Source of the DNA: an endosymbiont 'TC1' of Trimyema compressum
GTDB lineage: Bacteria > Bacillota > TC1
Assembly: GCF_001584725.1 (NCBI RefSeq)
Contig: NZ_CP014606.1
Span: 1,331,501-1,395,500, forward strand
Direction of reading: 5' to 3'
Length of the DNA: 64,000 nt
Under the pieces are notes generated by a model that was not told the origin of the DNA, did not search any database, and worked only from the letters and a program-made list of their open reading frames with translations. Of the stretch, positions 48,146 to 56,813 are shown piece after piece. Position 1 is the stretch's first letter; each line of letters starts with the position of its first letter. A program made the position numbers and the translations under genes.

Positions 48146-48480
48146 TTACTCTTCCTCATAAACAGGTAAACTATCAATCAAAAAAAGCTCTCAAATTTTC
48201 TTCAACTGAATCACTGACTGTTTTAAAAATTTTAATATTTGCTTTATTAAATATTGACCTTGAATTTTCCCTGCATAATGGCGTTAATAACACATTCGCT
48301 TTATTATCTACAATTAACTTTGCTGATAAAACACCAATATCTCCTTCTGATGAACGCTTAACATTTTCTACCGTCTCTCTTACTGGTTTTAGTATCATAT
48401 AATAAGAAATTGGTTGTGCGACCAAAGGTAGAAGCTATTTTACCTTTCTTTGAATCATCAACAGGAATTGCAATAATCAT
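48146..48480 (-). pseudogene. NifB/NifX-family (dinitrogenase iron-molybdenum cofactor-like) protein, frameshifted
   Basis: AGGAGGA precedes MIIAIPVDDSKKGKIASTFG, then FLLYDTKTS; after a frame change EGDIGVLSAKLIVDNKANVL and LLTPLCRENSRSIFNKANIK, IFKTVSDSVEENLRAFF. A further T-run change restores LIDSLPVYEEE ending at 48146. The domain is a small Fe-S/FeMo-cluster binding fold found in many anaerobes outside nitrogen fixation. It follows the DUF134 gene, the usual partner order. Confidence 0.85.
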
Positions 48481-48500
48481 ATTAAATCCTCCTCTTAATC

Positions 48501-48854
48501 TTACTTCATATTTAAACGGTGTTTTTCGCATCCGCCACAGCGACATGATTTCTTTTTGCCACCGCAAAGGCTATATTGTCCACCCTCAATAAATAATGGG
48601 ATACCATTAACTAAAGCATTGGCAATTTTTTTTCTAGCATCATTATAAATTCTCTGAACAGTTGTACGGGCTATACCCATTTGATTGGCACACTCTTGTT
48701 GCATTAGTCCTTCTAAATCAATTAATCGAATTGTTTCATATTCATCAACAGTAATTATTTGCCTTAAATTTTCATCTGTAGAAATATCGAGAGGCCCAAA
48801 CCGTCTTGCTTTAGGCATGCAACAAACATTTCTTCTTATAATAGGTCTGGACAT
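48501..48854 (-). CDS. DUF134 family putative HTH regulator
   Basis: 117 residues: MSRPIIRRNVCCMPKARRFGPL, then the conserved VDEYETIRLIDLEGLMQQE and an HTH AKxMGIARTTVQRIYNDARKK, plus a Cys-rich tail (SLCGGKKKSCRCGGCEKH) that probably binds metal or an Fe-S cluster. Usually adjacent to NifX/Mrp-type Fe-S proteins and likely their regulator. The promoter upstream is consensus-like. Confidence 0.92.
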   Translation of the reverse strand: MSRPIIRRNVCCMPKARRFGPLDISTDENLRQIITVDEYETIRLIDLEGLMQQECANQMGIARTTVQRIYNDARKKIANALVNGIPLFIEGGQYSLCGGKKKSCRCGGCEKHRLNMK

Positions 48855-48922
48855 AAAGACACTTCCTTTAATTGTTAATAGCTTTCTTCTTTAGTTATTG
48901 ACATATTTCCATTGCTCCTTTC

Positions 48923-48951
48923 ATTATAAGTATGTGAAATGAAAATGTCAA
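48923..48951 (-). promoter_or_regulatory. Sigma-A type promoter for the DUF134 gene
   Basis: On the minus strand TTGACA, a 17-base spacer, then TATAAT: an exact consensus match. An inverted ATTGACAT/ATGTCAAT pair flanks the region (48897-48904 and 48944-48951), which might serve as an operator for the DUF134 product. Confidence 0.8.
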
Positions 48952-48990
48952 TGCTCCAAGAAATGCCACTGTTTTAAATTGAAATTACTC

Positions 48991-49573
48991 TTACTTTTCT
49001 GCTTCAAGCTCTTCTTCAAGGACTCTTTCCATTAATTTTTGATTATCGTTAACTGTAGCCTCCATATACGCATCAGCCATAGAATCTATCTTAAGCTATA
49101 GCCATGGTTAGTTGCAATTTCCCGTATCAGTTCTCTTAAGGCTCTTCCATTTCCTTCTCGAAAAGGATGAATATGATTAAGATCTAATACTAAAGAAGCC
49201 AGCTTTTTAATAAATTCAGGCTTATCCATCTTGATATTACTCTGTAGTTCATCAATTTTTTGTCTATAGAATACAATGCATTGTTAATAGCACTTGAAGG
49301 CAAAAAATTAGTTTCTCCCTTTGACAAGTCCACACGTCTAACCTTACCTGCCCATTCATAAACGTCACTAAAAATTTGTTCATGAATTTCAAAAAGCCTT
49401 CTCGAAGAATTTACAAAAGGTACTTTCCTTCTCCTTAAGTTCAACATATGCCTCATTGCAATTTTATGTTCAACTTCTATAAGAAGCTTCTGATCTTCAA
49501 TTCCTAATTTATTTTTCATAACTTGCTTTTCATTATCAAAATATATCTTATCTTCTTTATAACTATAAAGCAT
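48991..49573 (-). pseudogene. Fic-family AMP transferase toxin, frameshifted
   Basis: Class I Fic protein. The N-terminal part (49190-49573) reads KLGIEDQKLLIEVEHKIAMR, FEIHEQIFSDVYEWAGKVR and SKGETNFLPSSAI. After a frame change the active site is intact in another frame: LDLNHIHPFREGNGRALREL (motif HPFxEGNGRxxR). A further change follows NHGYSLR before a C-terminal tail ending EEELEAEK at 48991. As it stands the catalytic loop would not be translated in frame. Confidence 0.88.
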
Positions 49574-49745
49574 TTTTCATCTCAATCAAAGTAGCAATAG
49601 AAATTTTATCGTGGTAAAAATCCACTAGTATTTGTACAGATTCTGTTGTCGGTACAAAGCCTTCTAAAGCAGCACTTGAAATAACTGCTTTAAAATCATC
49701 ATAATCCTCTTGGTTACTCATTTTAACACCATATAATTCTAACAT
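49563..49745 (-). CDS. Fic antitoxin (VbhA-like)
   Basis: 60 residues from ATG 49745 (after GGGGAG). The inhibitory motif (S/T)xxxE(G/N) appears as SAALEG inside VISSAALEGFVPTTESV, followed by a helical region. It precedes and overlaps the fic gene by about 11 bases. This is the arrangement of class I Fic inhibitors, where the Glu blocks the ATP gamma-phosphate site. The antitoxin frame is open although its toxin is broken. Confidence 0.87.
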   Translation of the reverse strand: MLELYGVKMSNQEDYDDFKAVISSAALEGFVPTTESVQILVDFYHDKISIATLIEMKNAL

Positions 49746-49837
49746 AAATTCTCCCCACAATTAAAATATTCCTACCTTAATTATACCATATTTTCAGTGT
49801 TTTTGTCTTATGTTAACATATTATTTATGACAATATA

Positions 49838-49882
49838 GCAAAACAGTTTCAAGATTTTACACTTGAAACTGTTTTGTTTTTT
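49838..49882. terminator. Terminator after the MoeA/MogA-like gene
   Basis: AAAACAGTTTCAAG/CTTGAAACTGTTTT stem, overlapping the stop region of the gene at 49881. Confidence 0.8.
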
Positions 49883-50852
49883 ATAATAAGCCTCCGTGGG
49901 CTAATGAAGCAATATAGTCTTTGGTAATTTTTTCTTTTGCTAATAGAAGGGGTAATACTATATCAAATACAGAAGGGCCACCTCTTAATAAACCAGCAGG
50001 CAAGCCAATAACAGGCGTATCTTGGCGGTATGCAACCATAAACATTGCGCCTGGAAGAACTGGTGAGCCATAAGCTATAACCTCCATATCATCTCTTTCA
50101 AGAATAACTTCTTTTGTTATATCGTTAGCATCTACAGACATCCCCCCAGTTAATAAAATAATATCAAATTTATTCTTTAAAAAAGAATCAAGAGCATCTT
50201 TAACTTCTTCTTTATTATCTGGCAGAATCAATTGTTCTGCAATATGAGAACCATAAGGCTTTACTTTACTATCAACATAGGGATAGAAGGCATCTTTAAT
50301 TCTCCCAGAATATATTTCAGTCCCTGTAGTAATTAAACCAATTTTCATTTGATGAAAAGGTTTAATACTAACTAAAGGTTGACTGAGCAATACTAATCCT
50401 TCATCTATAATAGATTCTTCAATTTCTAGTGGTGTTACCCCAAAAACTGCAATTTTATCCCCTTTTTTTACAGCAGAATAATTTCTTTTAGCAGAAACCA
50501 TTAAGCCATCAATTAAATTAATAGTTTTTAAACGTTCAATATCAATAATTAATAAACCATCTTTTTTTGCTGTTACAAAAACTTTACCTTCTTTTGGTTC
50601 ACCAACTGCTAAATGAGATCCTATCCCTCTAATACCCAGAGAGTGAGCACCTTCATTTTCATGAATCAAAGAAGAGTTTTCATCTAAAATAAAGATTTCA
50701 TATTTCCCCATATTTTTTAATGTTTCAACATCATCAATTGTAATAATATGGCCTTTAGGAAAAATAGTTTTGGTGTCACTGCCAGGAGTAATACCTGTTA
50801 ACTCATGACTAATTTTTTCCCCAATAGCATCCTCTACAGAAAAAATTTTCAT
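49881..50852 (-). CDS. Molybdopterin-binding domain protein (MoeA/MogA-like)
   Basis: About 323 residues starting MKIFSVEDAIGEKISHELTG (ATG 50852; an upstream GTG/ATG at 50870 overlaps the previous gene). The C-terminal half has the MoCF/MogA fold: KIGLITTGTEIYSGRIKDAF, DIILLTGGMSVDANDITKEV and SPVLPGAMFMVAYRQDTPVI, then GLPAGLLRGGPSVFDIVLP. N-terminal part resembles MoeA domain III loosely. Probably handles Mo-/W-pterin substrates or has been re-used; no other moa/moe gene is nearby. It follows the transglutaminase-like gene by a few bases. Confidence 0.85.
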   Translation of the reverse strand: MKIFSVEDAIGEKISHELTGITPGSDTKTIFPKGHIITIDDVETLKNMGKYEIFILDENSSLIHENEGAHSLGIRGIGSHLAVGEPKEGKVFVTAKKDGLLIIDIERLKTINLIDGLMVSAKRNYSAVKKGDKIAVFGVTPLEIEESIIDEGLVLLSQPLVSIKPFHQMKIGLITTGTEIYSGRIKDAFYPYVDSKVKPYGSHIAEQLILPDNKEEVKDALDSFLKNKFDIILLTGGMSVDANDITKEVILERDDMEVIAYGSPVLPGAMFMVAYRQDTPVIGLPAGLLRGGPSVFDIVLPLLLAKEKITKDYIASLAHGGLL

Positions 50853-50859
50853 TTGCCAC

Positions 50860-52605
50860 CTACTTCTCATTCAATAGTTCAATATAGTCTTCTTTAACCA
50901 ATCTTACTTTCTTCTGACTTTTAAATGAATACTCTTTTCCTGCTACATTAACAAATACAAATTCAGCTTCTTTTTCTTTTGCTATAGAAGACTCAAGTCC
51001 TCTATTAAATGCTACATCGAAAAGAGCAATTGCCTTTTCCAAGCCATCACCTGTTTTAAAATTCCAAACTTCATCAGGTTGAGCCAACCTATCTTCACTG
51101 TAAATTGAGTCCTCATCCATTCCAATTAAAAGCTCATAAACTTCTGAGATTTCAAGTATATTAGTCTCCTCAACTGTAACAGGATTTCTTTCAATAGCGG
51201 CTTTCATAAATGGTAGGGCATCGCCATTATTTATATCCCTATAGGCCATAAATGCTAATGCTGCCATTTCATTACTATTTCTTTTTGCTTTTAAGTAATT
51301 AATAACTGCTTCTCTAGTTTCTAAACCAGCTAAAACAACAGGTTCTGTTTGAACCCATTGTTTATCGGCACTTGGTAGTTTAGGTGTTGTTTTACAAAAT
51401 AGTAAGAGTTCCTTTAGTAAACCTGTTATTCGGCTACAAGTATTTTCAGTCAATTGCTCAAGCAATTCGGGTTGCTGCATAAACTCTTCAATAGTAAAAT
51501 GACTTTTACCAAATAGTTTTCCCACTTCCTTTAGGCTAACACGACCCTCAATAGGCTCCGTGTAATATTCCATTGAATCAATTTCATCTAAAAGCTTTCC
51601 CTGGGTATTTGAACCTATTAAATAGGGGCTTCCATGTTCATAAGGAAATACTTTTTCAGCTTCAATATAAAGAGTCTTTCCACCTTTTTGATGTTCAAAT
51701 TGAAAACAGACTTGCCTAAAGCTAGCATTTCTTAAGAAACTTGCAATAGCGCCATAATCTACTCCACTCTCTAAATAAGCTTCTAGCTTTTCAGAAAACC
51801 TTTTATAGGTCTCCTTTGGCATTGTAGCTTCATCATAAATTCGATGAATATAACCCTCATTATTAGAAATAAAAGTAATTTGCTCATTTTCAATTGCTCG
51901 GCGGGCTTTCATAGAAATTTCAGTACCATTAAACCACATATTGTAAGTTACAATTCTTCTATTATTAGTAATTACACCTGTGCCTATTGTCAAGAAGTTT
52001 TGAGAATGTAAAGGGGTTGCAATCATAAAGATGTCTTCTAATGGAAAACCACCTACAATAAATAAGGCTGCATGATAAAGTGTTGAAAAAGAGACACACT
52101 CACCAGCACCTTTTGTATAACCATCTCTTCTATAGAAGGAGCCCATAGACTCAACAGTCTCCGTTTTCCAATAAGGAATCGTATCTGTAGTGTATTTATC
52201 AAGACCAAAATGCTTTCTAATATCCATATCAAAATAGTACTTATCACCTTCATAGCCAAACAAAGCATTACTTTGAGATAAGGTATCTAAATCAACAAAG
52301 TCTTTAAAACGATTTAATTCTTTATCTTTTGTTGTTAATCCCCAAGTATCTAAATCTAAGTTAAAATCATAATTATTCATAATATATTGCTTAATTCGTT
52401 GCAATTTTTTGTTGGTATTCATTTTTTCAATACCAGCAAGCCATGGATCCTCTTTCCACTTCCAAACAACTGGCGACATAATATTGGCCAAAACTAAAGA
52501 AAACATTAGTTCTGGGAAAATAAATATCTCCATATCAGAAAGACTGACTGCTGAAGAATATTTTTCTAAAGAGGCTTCATTTTTTTTATCTAACATTGGC
52601 TTCAC
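50860..52605 (-). CDS. Large protein with a transglutaminase-like segment, otherwise unrecognised
   Basis: 581 residues, no signal peptide. Residues 165-205 contain GAGECVSFSTLYHAALFIVG and TPLHSQNFLTIGTG, then YNMWFNGTEISMKARR. The Cys170, His200 and Asn222/Asp-position spacing is like a transglutaminase/papain-type catalytic set, as in proteins that sense or cleave peptides. C-terminal third (INYLKAKRNSNEMAALAF, AIERNPVTVEETNILEISEV) looks like alpha-helical repeats. The rest has no family match that I recognise. Its stop lies just before the start of the MoeA-like gene, so they are co-transcribed. Confidence 0.75.
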   Translation of the reverse strand: MKPMLDKKNEASLEKYSSAVSLSDMEIFIFPELMFSLVLANIMSPVVWKWKEDPWLAGIEKMNTNKKLQRIKQYIMNNYDFNLDLDTWGLTTKDKELNRFKDFVDLDTLSQSNALFGYEGDKYYFDMDIRKHFGLDKYTTDTIPYWKTETVESMGSFYRRDGYTKGAGECVSFSTLYHAALFIVGGFPLEDIFMIATPLHSQNFLTIGTGVITNNRRIVTYNMWFNGTEISMKARRAIENEQITFISNNEGYIHRIYDEATMPKETYKRFSEKLEAYLESGVDYGAIASFLRNASFRQVCFQFEHQKGGKTLYIEAEKVFPYEHGSPYLIGSNTQGKLLDEIDSMEYYTEPIEGRVSLKEVGKLFGKSHFTIEEFMQQPELLEQLTENTCSRITGLLKELLLFCKTTPKLPSADKQWVQTEPVVLAGLETREAVINYLKAKRNSNEMAALAFMAYRDINNGDALPFMKAAIERNPVTVEETNILEISEVYELLIGMDEDSIYSEDRLAQPDEVWNFKTGDGLEKAIALFDVAFNRGLESSIAKEKEAEFVFVNVAGKEYSFKSQKKVRLVKEDYIELLNEK

Positions 52606-52747
52606 TCCATAACTATAAGATTGATTTTTATAATACTCTTTATATTATAACTTAAATCAAATGGATATCCAACCATTTTCCTTGTATTTAAATAATCTCT
52701 TTATCTTCATTATTTTAAAGAAACATTCCATCCTCTCCCCTACTTCA
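52606..52747. other. Intergenic between divergent genes, upstream of the small peptide gene
   Basis: About 140 bases separating the transglutaminase-like gene (minus) from the small peptide promoter (plus). AT-rich, no coding frame of note. Confidence 0.5.
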
Positions 52748-52775
52748 TTGTAACTCCACTTTAGGACTGTATACT
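52748..52775 (+). promoter_or_regulatory. Promoter of the 40-residue peptide gene
   Basis: TTGTAA at 52748-52753, a 16-base spacer, then TATACT at 52770-52775, about 35 bases before the start codon. Close to the sigma-A consensus. Confidence 0.65.
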
Positions 52776-52809
52776 AATACTTAGCAAATAATGAAAGGAG
52801 ATGATAATC

Positions 52810-52932
52810 ATGAAAAAAGAATTACCCTTTTTAATCGCTTTTTTACAAATACTATTCAATAGATACATTCCCTTTAAATATAAATACACACTGTTTTTCA
52901 AGAAACCATTTCTTAAAAAAGCAGTTCAATAA
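52810..52932 (+). CDS. 40-residue cationic, hydrophobic peptide, unknown
   Basis: MKKELPFLIAFLQILFNRYI followed by PFKYKYTLFFKKPFLKKAVQ and a stop. A very strong ribosome site AAAGGAGATGA sits eight bases before the ATG, with a promoter upstream and a terminator downstream, so it is a complete single-gene unit. The peptide has an N-terminal amphipathic hydrophobic helix (4-21) and eight Lys/Arg in the second half, without Cys. Such a profile fits a small membrane peptide, toxin or bacteriocin-like peptide, but none is proven. It was missed by length-based gene calling. Confidence 0.65.
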   Translation: MKKELPFLIAFLQILFNRYIPFKYKYTLFFKKPFLKKAVQ

Positions 52933-52943
52933 AAAATTACCTC

Positions 52944-52973
52944 AAATTTTGTTAATATAATTTGTTAATATAA
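52944..52973 (+). repeat. Short direct repeat
   Basis: Two tandem copies of TTTGTTAATATAA directly after the peptide gene. AT-rich; significance unknown. Confidence 0.7.
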
Positions 52974-53000
52974 ATAACCACTTTTCATTTTACTTCCTCT

Positions 53001-53040
53001 AAGAAGTCATCACCTTCACCAAGTAATGACTTCTTTTTTA
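53001..53040 (+). terminator. Terminator of the small peptide gene
   Basis: AAGAAGTCAT/ATGACTTCTT stem followed by TTTTTTA on the plus strand. Confidence 0.88.
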
Positions 53041-53189
53041 TGATTACGCTAAAATACATTCTAAACTCGACTGTACTTCTTACTCTCTCTATAGTATTCT
53101 TGTATACTTATACTCAAGAAGAAACTTAAACAATAACAAACATTAAGTTTTGTTTATAATAAAATTCACACATTTCATTTTACTTTCCA

Positions 53190-53224
53190 AAGGAACCATT
53201 ATCTAGTATAGATAATGGTTCCTT
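53190..53224 (+). promoter_or_regulatory. Hairpin in the fba upstream region
   Basis: A perfect 13-bp stem (GGAACCATTATCT and complement) 70 bases before the fba ATG. It lacks a U run (TTCCCTTT follows), so it may be a weak terminator or a leader structure rather than a true terminator. The preceding TTTCATTTTACTT also appears before the terminator at 53001. Confidence 0.45.
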
Positions 53225-53292
53225 CCCTTTGCTATAAAACAGCAAATTTGATACAATTAGGACAGAATAAAATCACAAAAGGAGTGTTTAAT

Positions 53293-54222
53293 ATGCCTTT
53301 AGTTAATACAAGAGAAATGTTTAAAAAAGCTTATGCTGGCGGCTATGCTATCGGTGCTTTCAATGTAAATAATATGGAGATTATCCAAGGTATTACGGAA
53401 GCTGCAAAAGAAGAAAATGCACCACTTATCATACAAGTATCTGCAGGTGCCAGAAAATATGCAAATCACACTTATTTAGTAAAATTAGTTGAAGCAGCAC
53501 TAATTGAAATAAACTTACCAATTGCGCTACACTTAGATCACGGTGATTCTTTTGAGCTCTGTAAATCCTGCATTGATGGTGGATTTACATCTGTAATGAT
53601 TGATGGTTCTCACCTTTCATTTGAAGAAAACATTGCCCTTACACGCCGTGTTGTAGAGTATGCTAAAGATAAAAATGTTACAGTGGAGGGAGAGCTAGGT
53701 CGTCTTGCTGGTATTGAAGATGATATTAAAGTTACAGATGAAGATGCTACCTATACTCACCCCGATGAAGTAGAAGAATTTGTGGAAAGAACAGGAGTTG
53801 ATTCCCTAGCTATTGCAATTGGAACAAGCCATGGTGCCTATAAATTCAAAGGAGAAGCAAAACTCCGTTTTGATATTTTAGAAGAAATTGGTAAACGTCT
53901 ACCAAATTACCCAATTGTATTACATGGTGCTTCTTCTGTTATTCCAGCTTATGTGGAAAAAATCAATCAATATGGTGGTACCTTAGGTAATGCTAAAGGC
54001 GTTCCTGAAGAAATGCTTAGAAAAGCAGCTCAAATGTCAGTATGCAAAATTAATATCGACTCAGACTTACGTCTTGCAATGACTGCAGAAATTCGTGAAG
54101 CATTGGCAAAAGATACGAGTAACTTTGACCCAAGAAAATACTTATCCCCTGCAAGAGCAGCAATTAAGGAAGTTGTAAAACATAAATTGGTTCATGTTTT
54201 AGTATGCAATGGAAAGGCTTAA
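53293..54222 (+). CDS. fba: Fructose-bisphosphate aldolase, class II
   Basis: Zinc-dependent aldolase of glycolysis and gluconeogenesis; about 309 residues. Start at ATG 53293 after AAAGGAG; the frame opens further upstream but without a ribosome site. Motifs: MPLVNTREMFKKAYAGGYAI, ALHLDHGDSFELCKSCIDGG (zinc His and catalytic Asp), VEGELGRLAG, AIGTSHGAYKF (His), VLHGASSVIP and INIDSDLRLAMT. Followed by a HAD relic 2 bases later, forming an fba-HAD-NUDIX operon. Confidence 0.96.
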   Translation: MPLVNTREMFKKAYAGGYAIGAFNVNNMEIIQGITEAAKEENAPLIIQVSAGARKYANHTYLVKLVEAALIEINLPIALHLDHGDSFELCKSCIDGGFTSVMIDGSHLSFEENIALTRRVVEYAKDKNVTVEGELGRLAGIEDDIKVTDEDATYTHPDEVEEFVERTGVDSLAIAIGTSHGAYKFKGEAKLRFDILEEIGKRLPNYPIVLHGASSVIPAYVEKINQYGGTLGNAKGVPEEMLRKAAQMSVCKINIDSDLRLAMTAEIREALAKDTSNFDPRKYLSPARAAIKEVVKHKLVHVLVCNGKA

Positions 54223-54224
54223 AA

Positions 54225-54944
54225 ATGGAAATTAAAGAGATTTTATTTGATAAAGATGGTATCCTGCTTATTTTTGAGAAAACCTGGAGACCTATTGCAA
54301 TTAAAGTAATTAATCAAATAATGGCCCACTATCATCTCCCTGAGTCTTCTCGAAAACCTCTATCAGAAAATATAGGGTTATTGCCAGATATGATTCATAT
54401 GGATAGCTCACTATTAGCTGGTACTAATGCCAATGTAGCCAATGATATGCTTAAAGAATTAGGCTGGTTAAATAGAGACGACTTTATTACTGTTTCCACC
54501 TTCTATTTTAATACCATTGCTAAAGAGGCTCCCTTTCATGCTATTGAACATGTTGAAGACCTTTTAAAAACACTAAAAAATTGCCATTGGTCTTTCAACA
54601 GCAGACTCCTTAGAAAATGCTACTGTATTCCTTGAAAAAACAGGCTTAGCACCTTATTTTGGCTATATTGGTGCAGATAATGGCATTATTAATCCAAAAA
54701 ACCAGCGCCAGACTATATTAATGTATTCTGTGAAAAATTTAAGTTCCAACCAAATGAAGTAGCTGTTGTAGGTAATACAATGACAGACATTACTTTTGGC
54801 AAAAATAGTCAGGCTGGCCCTACAATTGGGGTATTAACAGGAACCGGCACCAAAGAAATTCTTGAAAATGAAGCTACCCTAGTTATTAAAAGTGTTAACA
54901 ATATTATTCAAGATAATGGTACCTTAGTTTGGGAGACTTTATAA
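54225..54944 (+). pseudogene. HAD-superfamily phosphatase (phosphoglycolate phosphatase-like), frameshifted
   Basis: Begins MEIKEILFDKDGILLIFEKT (DxDG motif I), continues to FHAIEHVEDLLKTLKN, then shifts frame; downstream frames give IAIGLSTADSLENATVFLEK (motif II region), GYIGADNGIINPK with a further change, and EVAVVGNTMTDITFGKNSQA (motif IV) to LVWETL ending 54944. Two or three indels. The DxD second Asp is present (DKD). Confidence 0.85.
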
Positions 54945-55456
54945 TGGAAATGATAAAAGATAAAATAATTTATAAGGGCTGGCTCACTTTAAAAGAGCGA
55001 CTCTTAAATAAAAGACGCTATGAAATTCTTGTCAAAAAAGATGCAGTTGCTGCTTTAGCGGAAGATAAAGAGGAGCGGATTTTATTAGTGAAACAATTTC
55101 GCCCAGCTCTTTTAAGAGAAACATGGGAAATCCCTGCTGGGGTTATGGATAAAGCAGGTTTAGATGAAAAAGCTATTGTTATTGAAGAATTATCAGAAGA
55201 AGCTAACTTAGAAGTTGCTGAAAATCAACTGGATTTTTTAATTTCTTTTATGCCAGAAATGGGTATTTCAAATAGTAAAATCCATCTCTATTACACAAAA
55301 ATTAATTATACTGGAACAGATAAAACGATAACAGATGATTTAGATGTAACAGCTATTAAATGGTTTAGTCATAAAGACTTAGAGGAAGAAATTGCTCAAG
55401 GCAACCTCCTGGATATCAAAACCCTTTTAGCTTACTATTATATTAAAAATAAATAA
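54944..55456 (+). CDS. NUDIX hydrolase (ADP-ribose pyrophosphatase-like) with unusual Nudix box
   Basis: 171 residues from ATG 54944, which overlaps the HAD stop (TAATG). N-terminal DKIIYKGWLTLKERLLNKRR, then VKQFRPALLRETWEIPAGVM and the Nudix region DEKAIVIEELSEEANLEV. In the canonical box (GX5EX7REUXEEXGU) the Arg is replaced by Glu, the first Glu by Leu and the Gly by Asn, while the catalytic EE pair is kept. The frame is intact. Either a divergent active enzyme or one beginning to decay. Confidence 0.82.
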   Translation: MEMIKDKIIYKGWLTLKERLLNKRRYEILVKKDAVAALAEDKEERILLVKQFRPALLRETWEIPAGVMDKAGLDEKAIVIEELSEEANLEVAENQLDFLISFMPEMGISNSKIHLYYTKINYTGTDKTITDDLDVTAIKWFSHKDLEEEIAQGNLLDIKTLLAYYYIKNK

Positions 55457-55468
55457 TCTGAAAATCAA

Positions 55469-55506
55469 CAAAAAAGGATTAAACAATAATGTTTAATCCT
55501 TTTTTA
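55469..55506. terminator. Bidirectional terminator between NUDIX and permease genes
   Basis: AAAAAAGGATTAAAC/GTTTAATCCTTTTTT, a 15-bp perfect stem with a six-base loop and A/T tracts on either side. Confidence 0.93.
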
Positions 55507-55508
55507 TA

Positions 55509-56813
55509 CTAATCTTTTTGGATAGTTTCTGTTTCTTTAGTGGGCTGTTCTTTATTGCAATCTCTTCCGAATAAAGTTTTAAAATTAAGTATAATATTTA
55601 ATAACATACCTGATAGGGCTCCAATTACAATTCCAGAATGTCCAAAAATTTGTATAAACCAGTCTGGGAATTGATTATAAAATCCTGGAACAATTGATGA
55701 ACCATCACCTAAGCCAACTGCAACCGCTAAAATAAGGGTATTCTTATTATCGTTTAAGTCAACATCTTTAAGCATATTAATACCCGATACAATAACCATT
55801 GAAAACATCACAACCATGTCTCCTCCAAATACAGGTTTGGGAATAATAGTTGCTAGGGCTGCAAATTTAGGTAAAAGCCCTAAAATAATAAAAATAATAC
55901 CTGCTGTACTGACTACAAATCTTGATGTTACTTTTGTCATTGTCAATAATCCCATATTATGAGCAAATGTAGTATATGGGAAAGCATTAAAAATACCACC
56001 TAGGGTTGTAGCAATCCCCTCTGCTCTTAATCCCTTTACAACATCTTTCGTATCAACTTTTGTAGAACAAATTTCAGATACTGCTATAAATATGCCTGAA
56101 GATTCAATCATAATAACTAAGGCTACAATAATCATTGTTATGATACTTGAAAATTCAAACTTTGGCAGACCAAAATAAAATGGTTGAACAATACTAAACC
56201 ATGCCGCATCTGCTACAGGAGTAAAATCGACTAAGCCTATAAAAGCCGCTACTATAGCACCCATAATAATAGCAAAAAGTATTGATAATGTTTGTAGAAA
56301 ACCTTTAAAGTATTTGTTAAAAACAACAACAACGGCAACTACAATAACAGCTAAAAGAACAGATATAGGCTCTGCTCCACCTTCATGTCCATTTACAATA
56401 TTGTTAAAACCTACAGGAACAAGTGTTATTCCTACAATAATTGCAATAGCACCAATTAATACTTTAGGCAAAAGCTTAATTAGTTTGCCAAAGAGTGGGG
56501 CAATCAACAACATGAATATACCTGCAGCGATTACAGATCCAAACATAGTCTGAATCCCTCCTTGCTTGGCTATTCCAATTAATGGTCCAACACTCATAAA
56601 GGCTACACCTAATGTGACGGGCAAACGGATACCAACATATTTTGTCAAACCAAATGACTGGATAAAAGTGGCAATACCACAGATAAATAAATCTGCTGCA
56701 ACAATAATTGCAATTTCAGTACCGGATAAACCAATGGCATTGCCAATTACAAGGGGAACAGCAATGGCACCTGCATACATTGCTAAAACATGTTGTAATC
56801 CTAAAGGTATCAT
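55509..56813 (-). CDS. NCS2-family purine (xanthine/uracil) permease, N-terminal frameshift likely
   Basis: 434 residues with about 12-14 membrane spans. Motifs of the xanthine/uric acid branch: IPLGLQHVLAMYAGAIAVPL, the substrate-site QSFGLTKYVGIRLPVTLGVA, MIESSGIFIAVSE, GLRAEGIATTLGGIFNAFPY (the NCS2 signature region) and GDMVVMFSMVIVSGI. The natural start seems to be an ATG at 56856 (MDRSRVDEKISMKEN) behind AAAGGGAGATG, but that frame is shifted relative to MIPLGLQHV. Initiation at 56813 would lack a well-spaced ribosome site, so expression may be impaired. Confidence 0.88.
   Translation of the reverse strand: MIPLGLQHVLAMYAGAIAVPLVIGNAIGLSGTEIAIIVAADLFICGIATFIQSFGLTKYVGIRLPVTLGVAFMSVGPLIGIAKQGGIQTMFGSVIAAGIFMLLIAPLFGKLIKLLPKVLIGAIAIIVGITLVPVGFNNIVNGHEGGAEPISVLLAVIVVAVVVVFNKYFKGFLQTLSILFAIIMGAIVAAFIGLVDFTPVADAAWFSIVQPFYFGLPKFEFSSIITMIIVALVIMIESSGIFIAVSEICSTKVDTKDVVKGLRAEGIATTLGGIFNAFPYTTFAHNMGLLTMTKVTSRFVVSTAGIIFIILGLLPKFAALATIIPKPVFGGDMVVMFSMVIVSGINMLKDVDLNDNKNTLILAVAVGLGDGSSIVPGFYNQFPDWFIQIFGHSGIVIGALSGMLLNIILNFKTLFGRDCNKEQPTKETETIQKD

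Noticed and set aside
52944-52973. Direct repeats as an attachment site or IS end
   Set aside because: Tandem AT-rich copies only 13 bases long with no integrase or transposase in the window.
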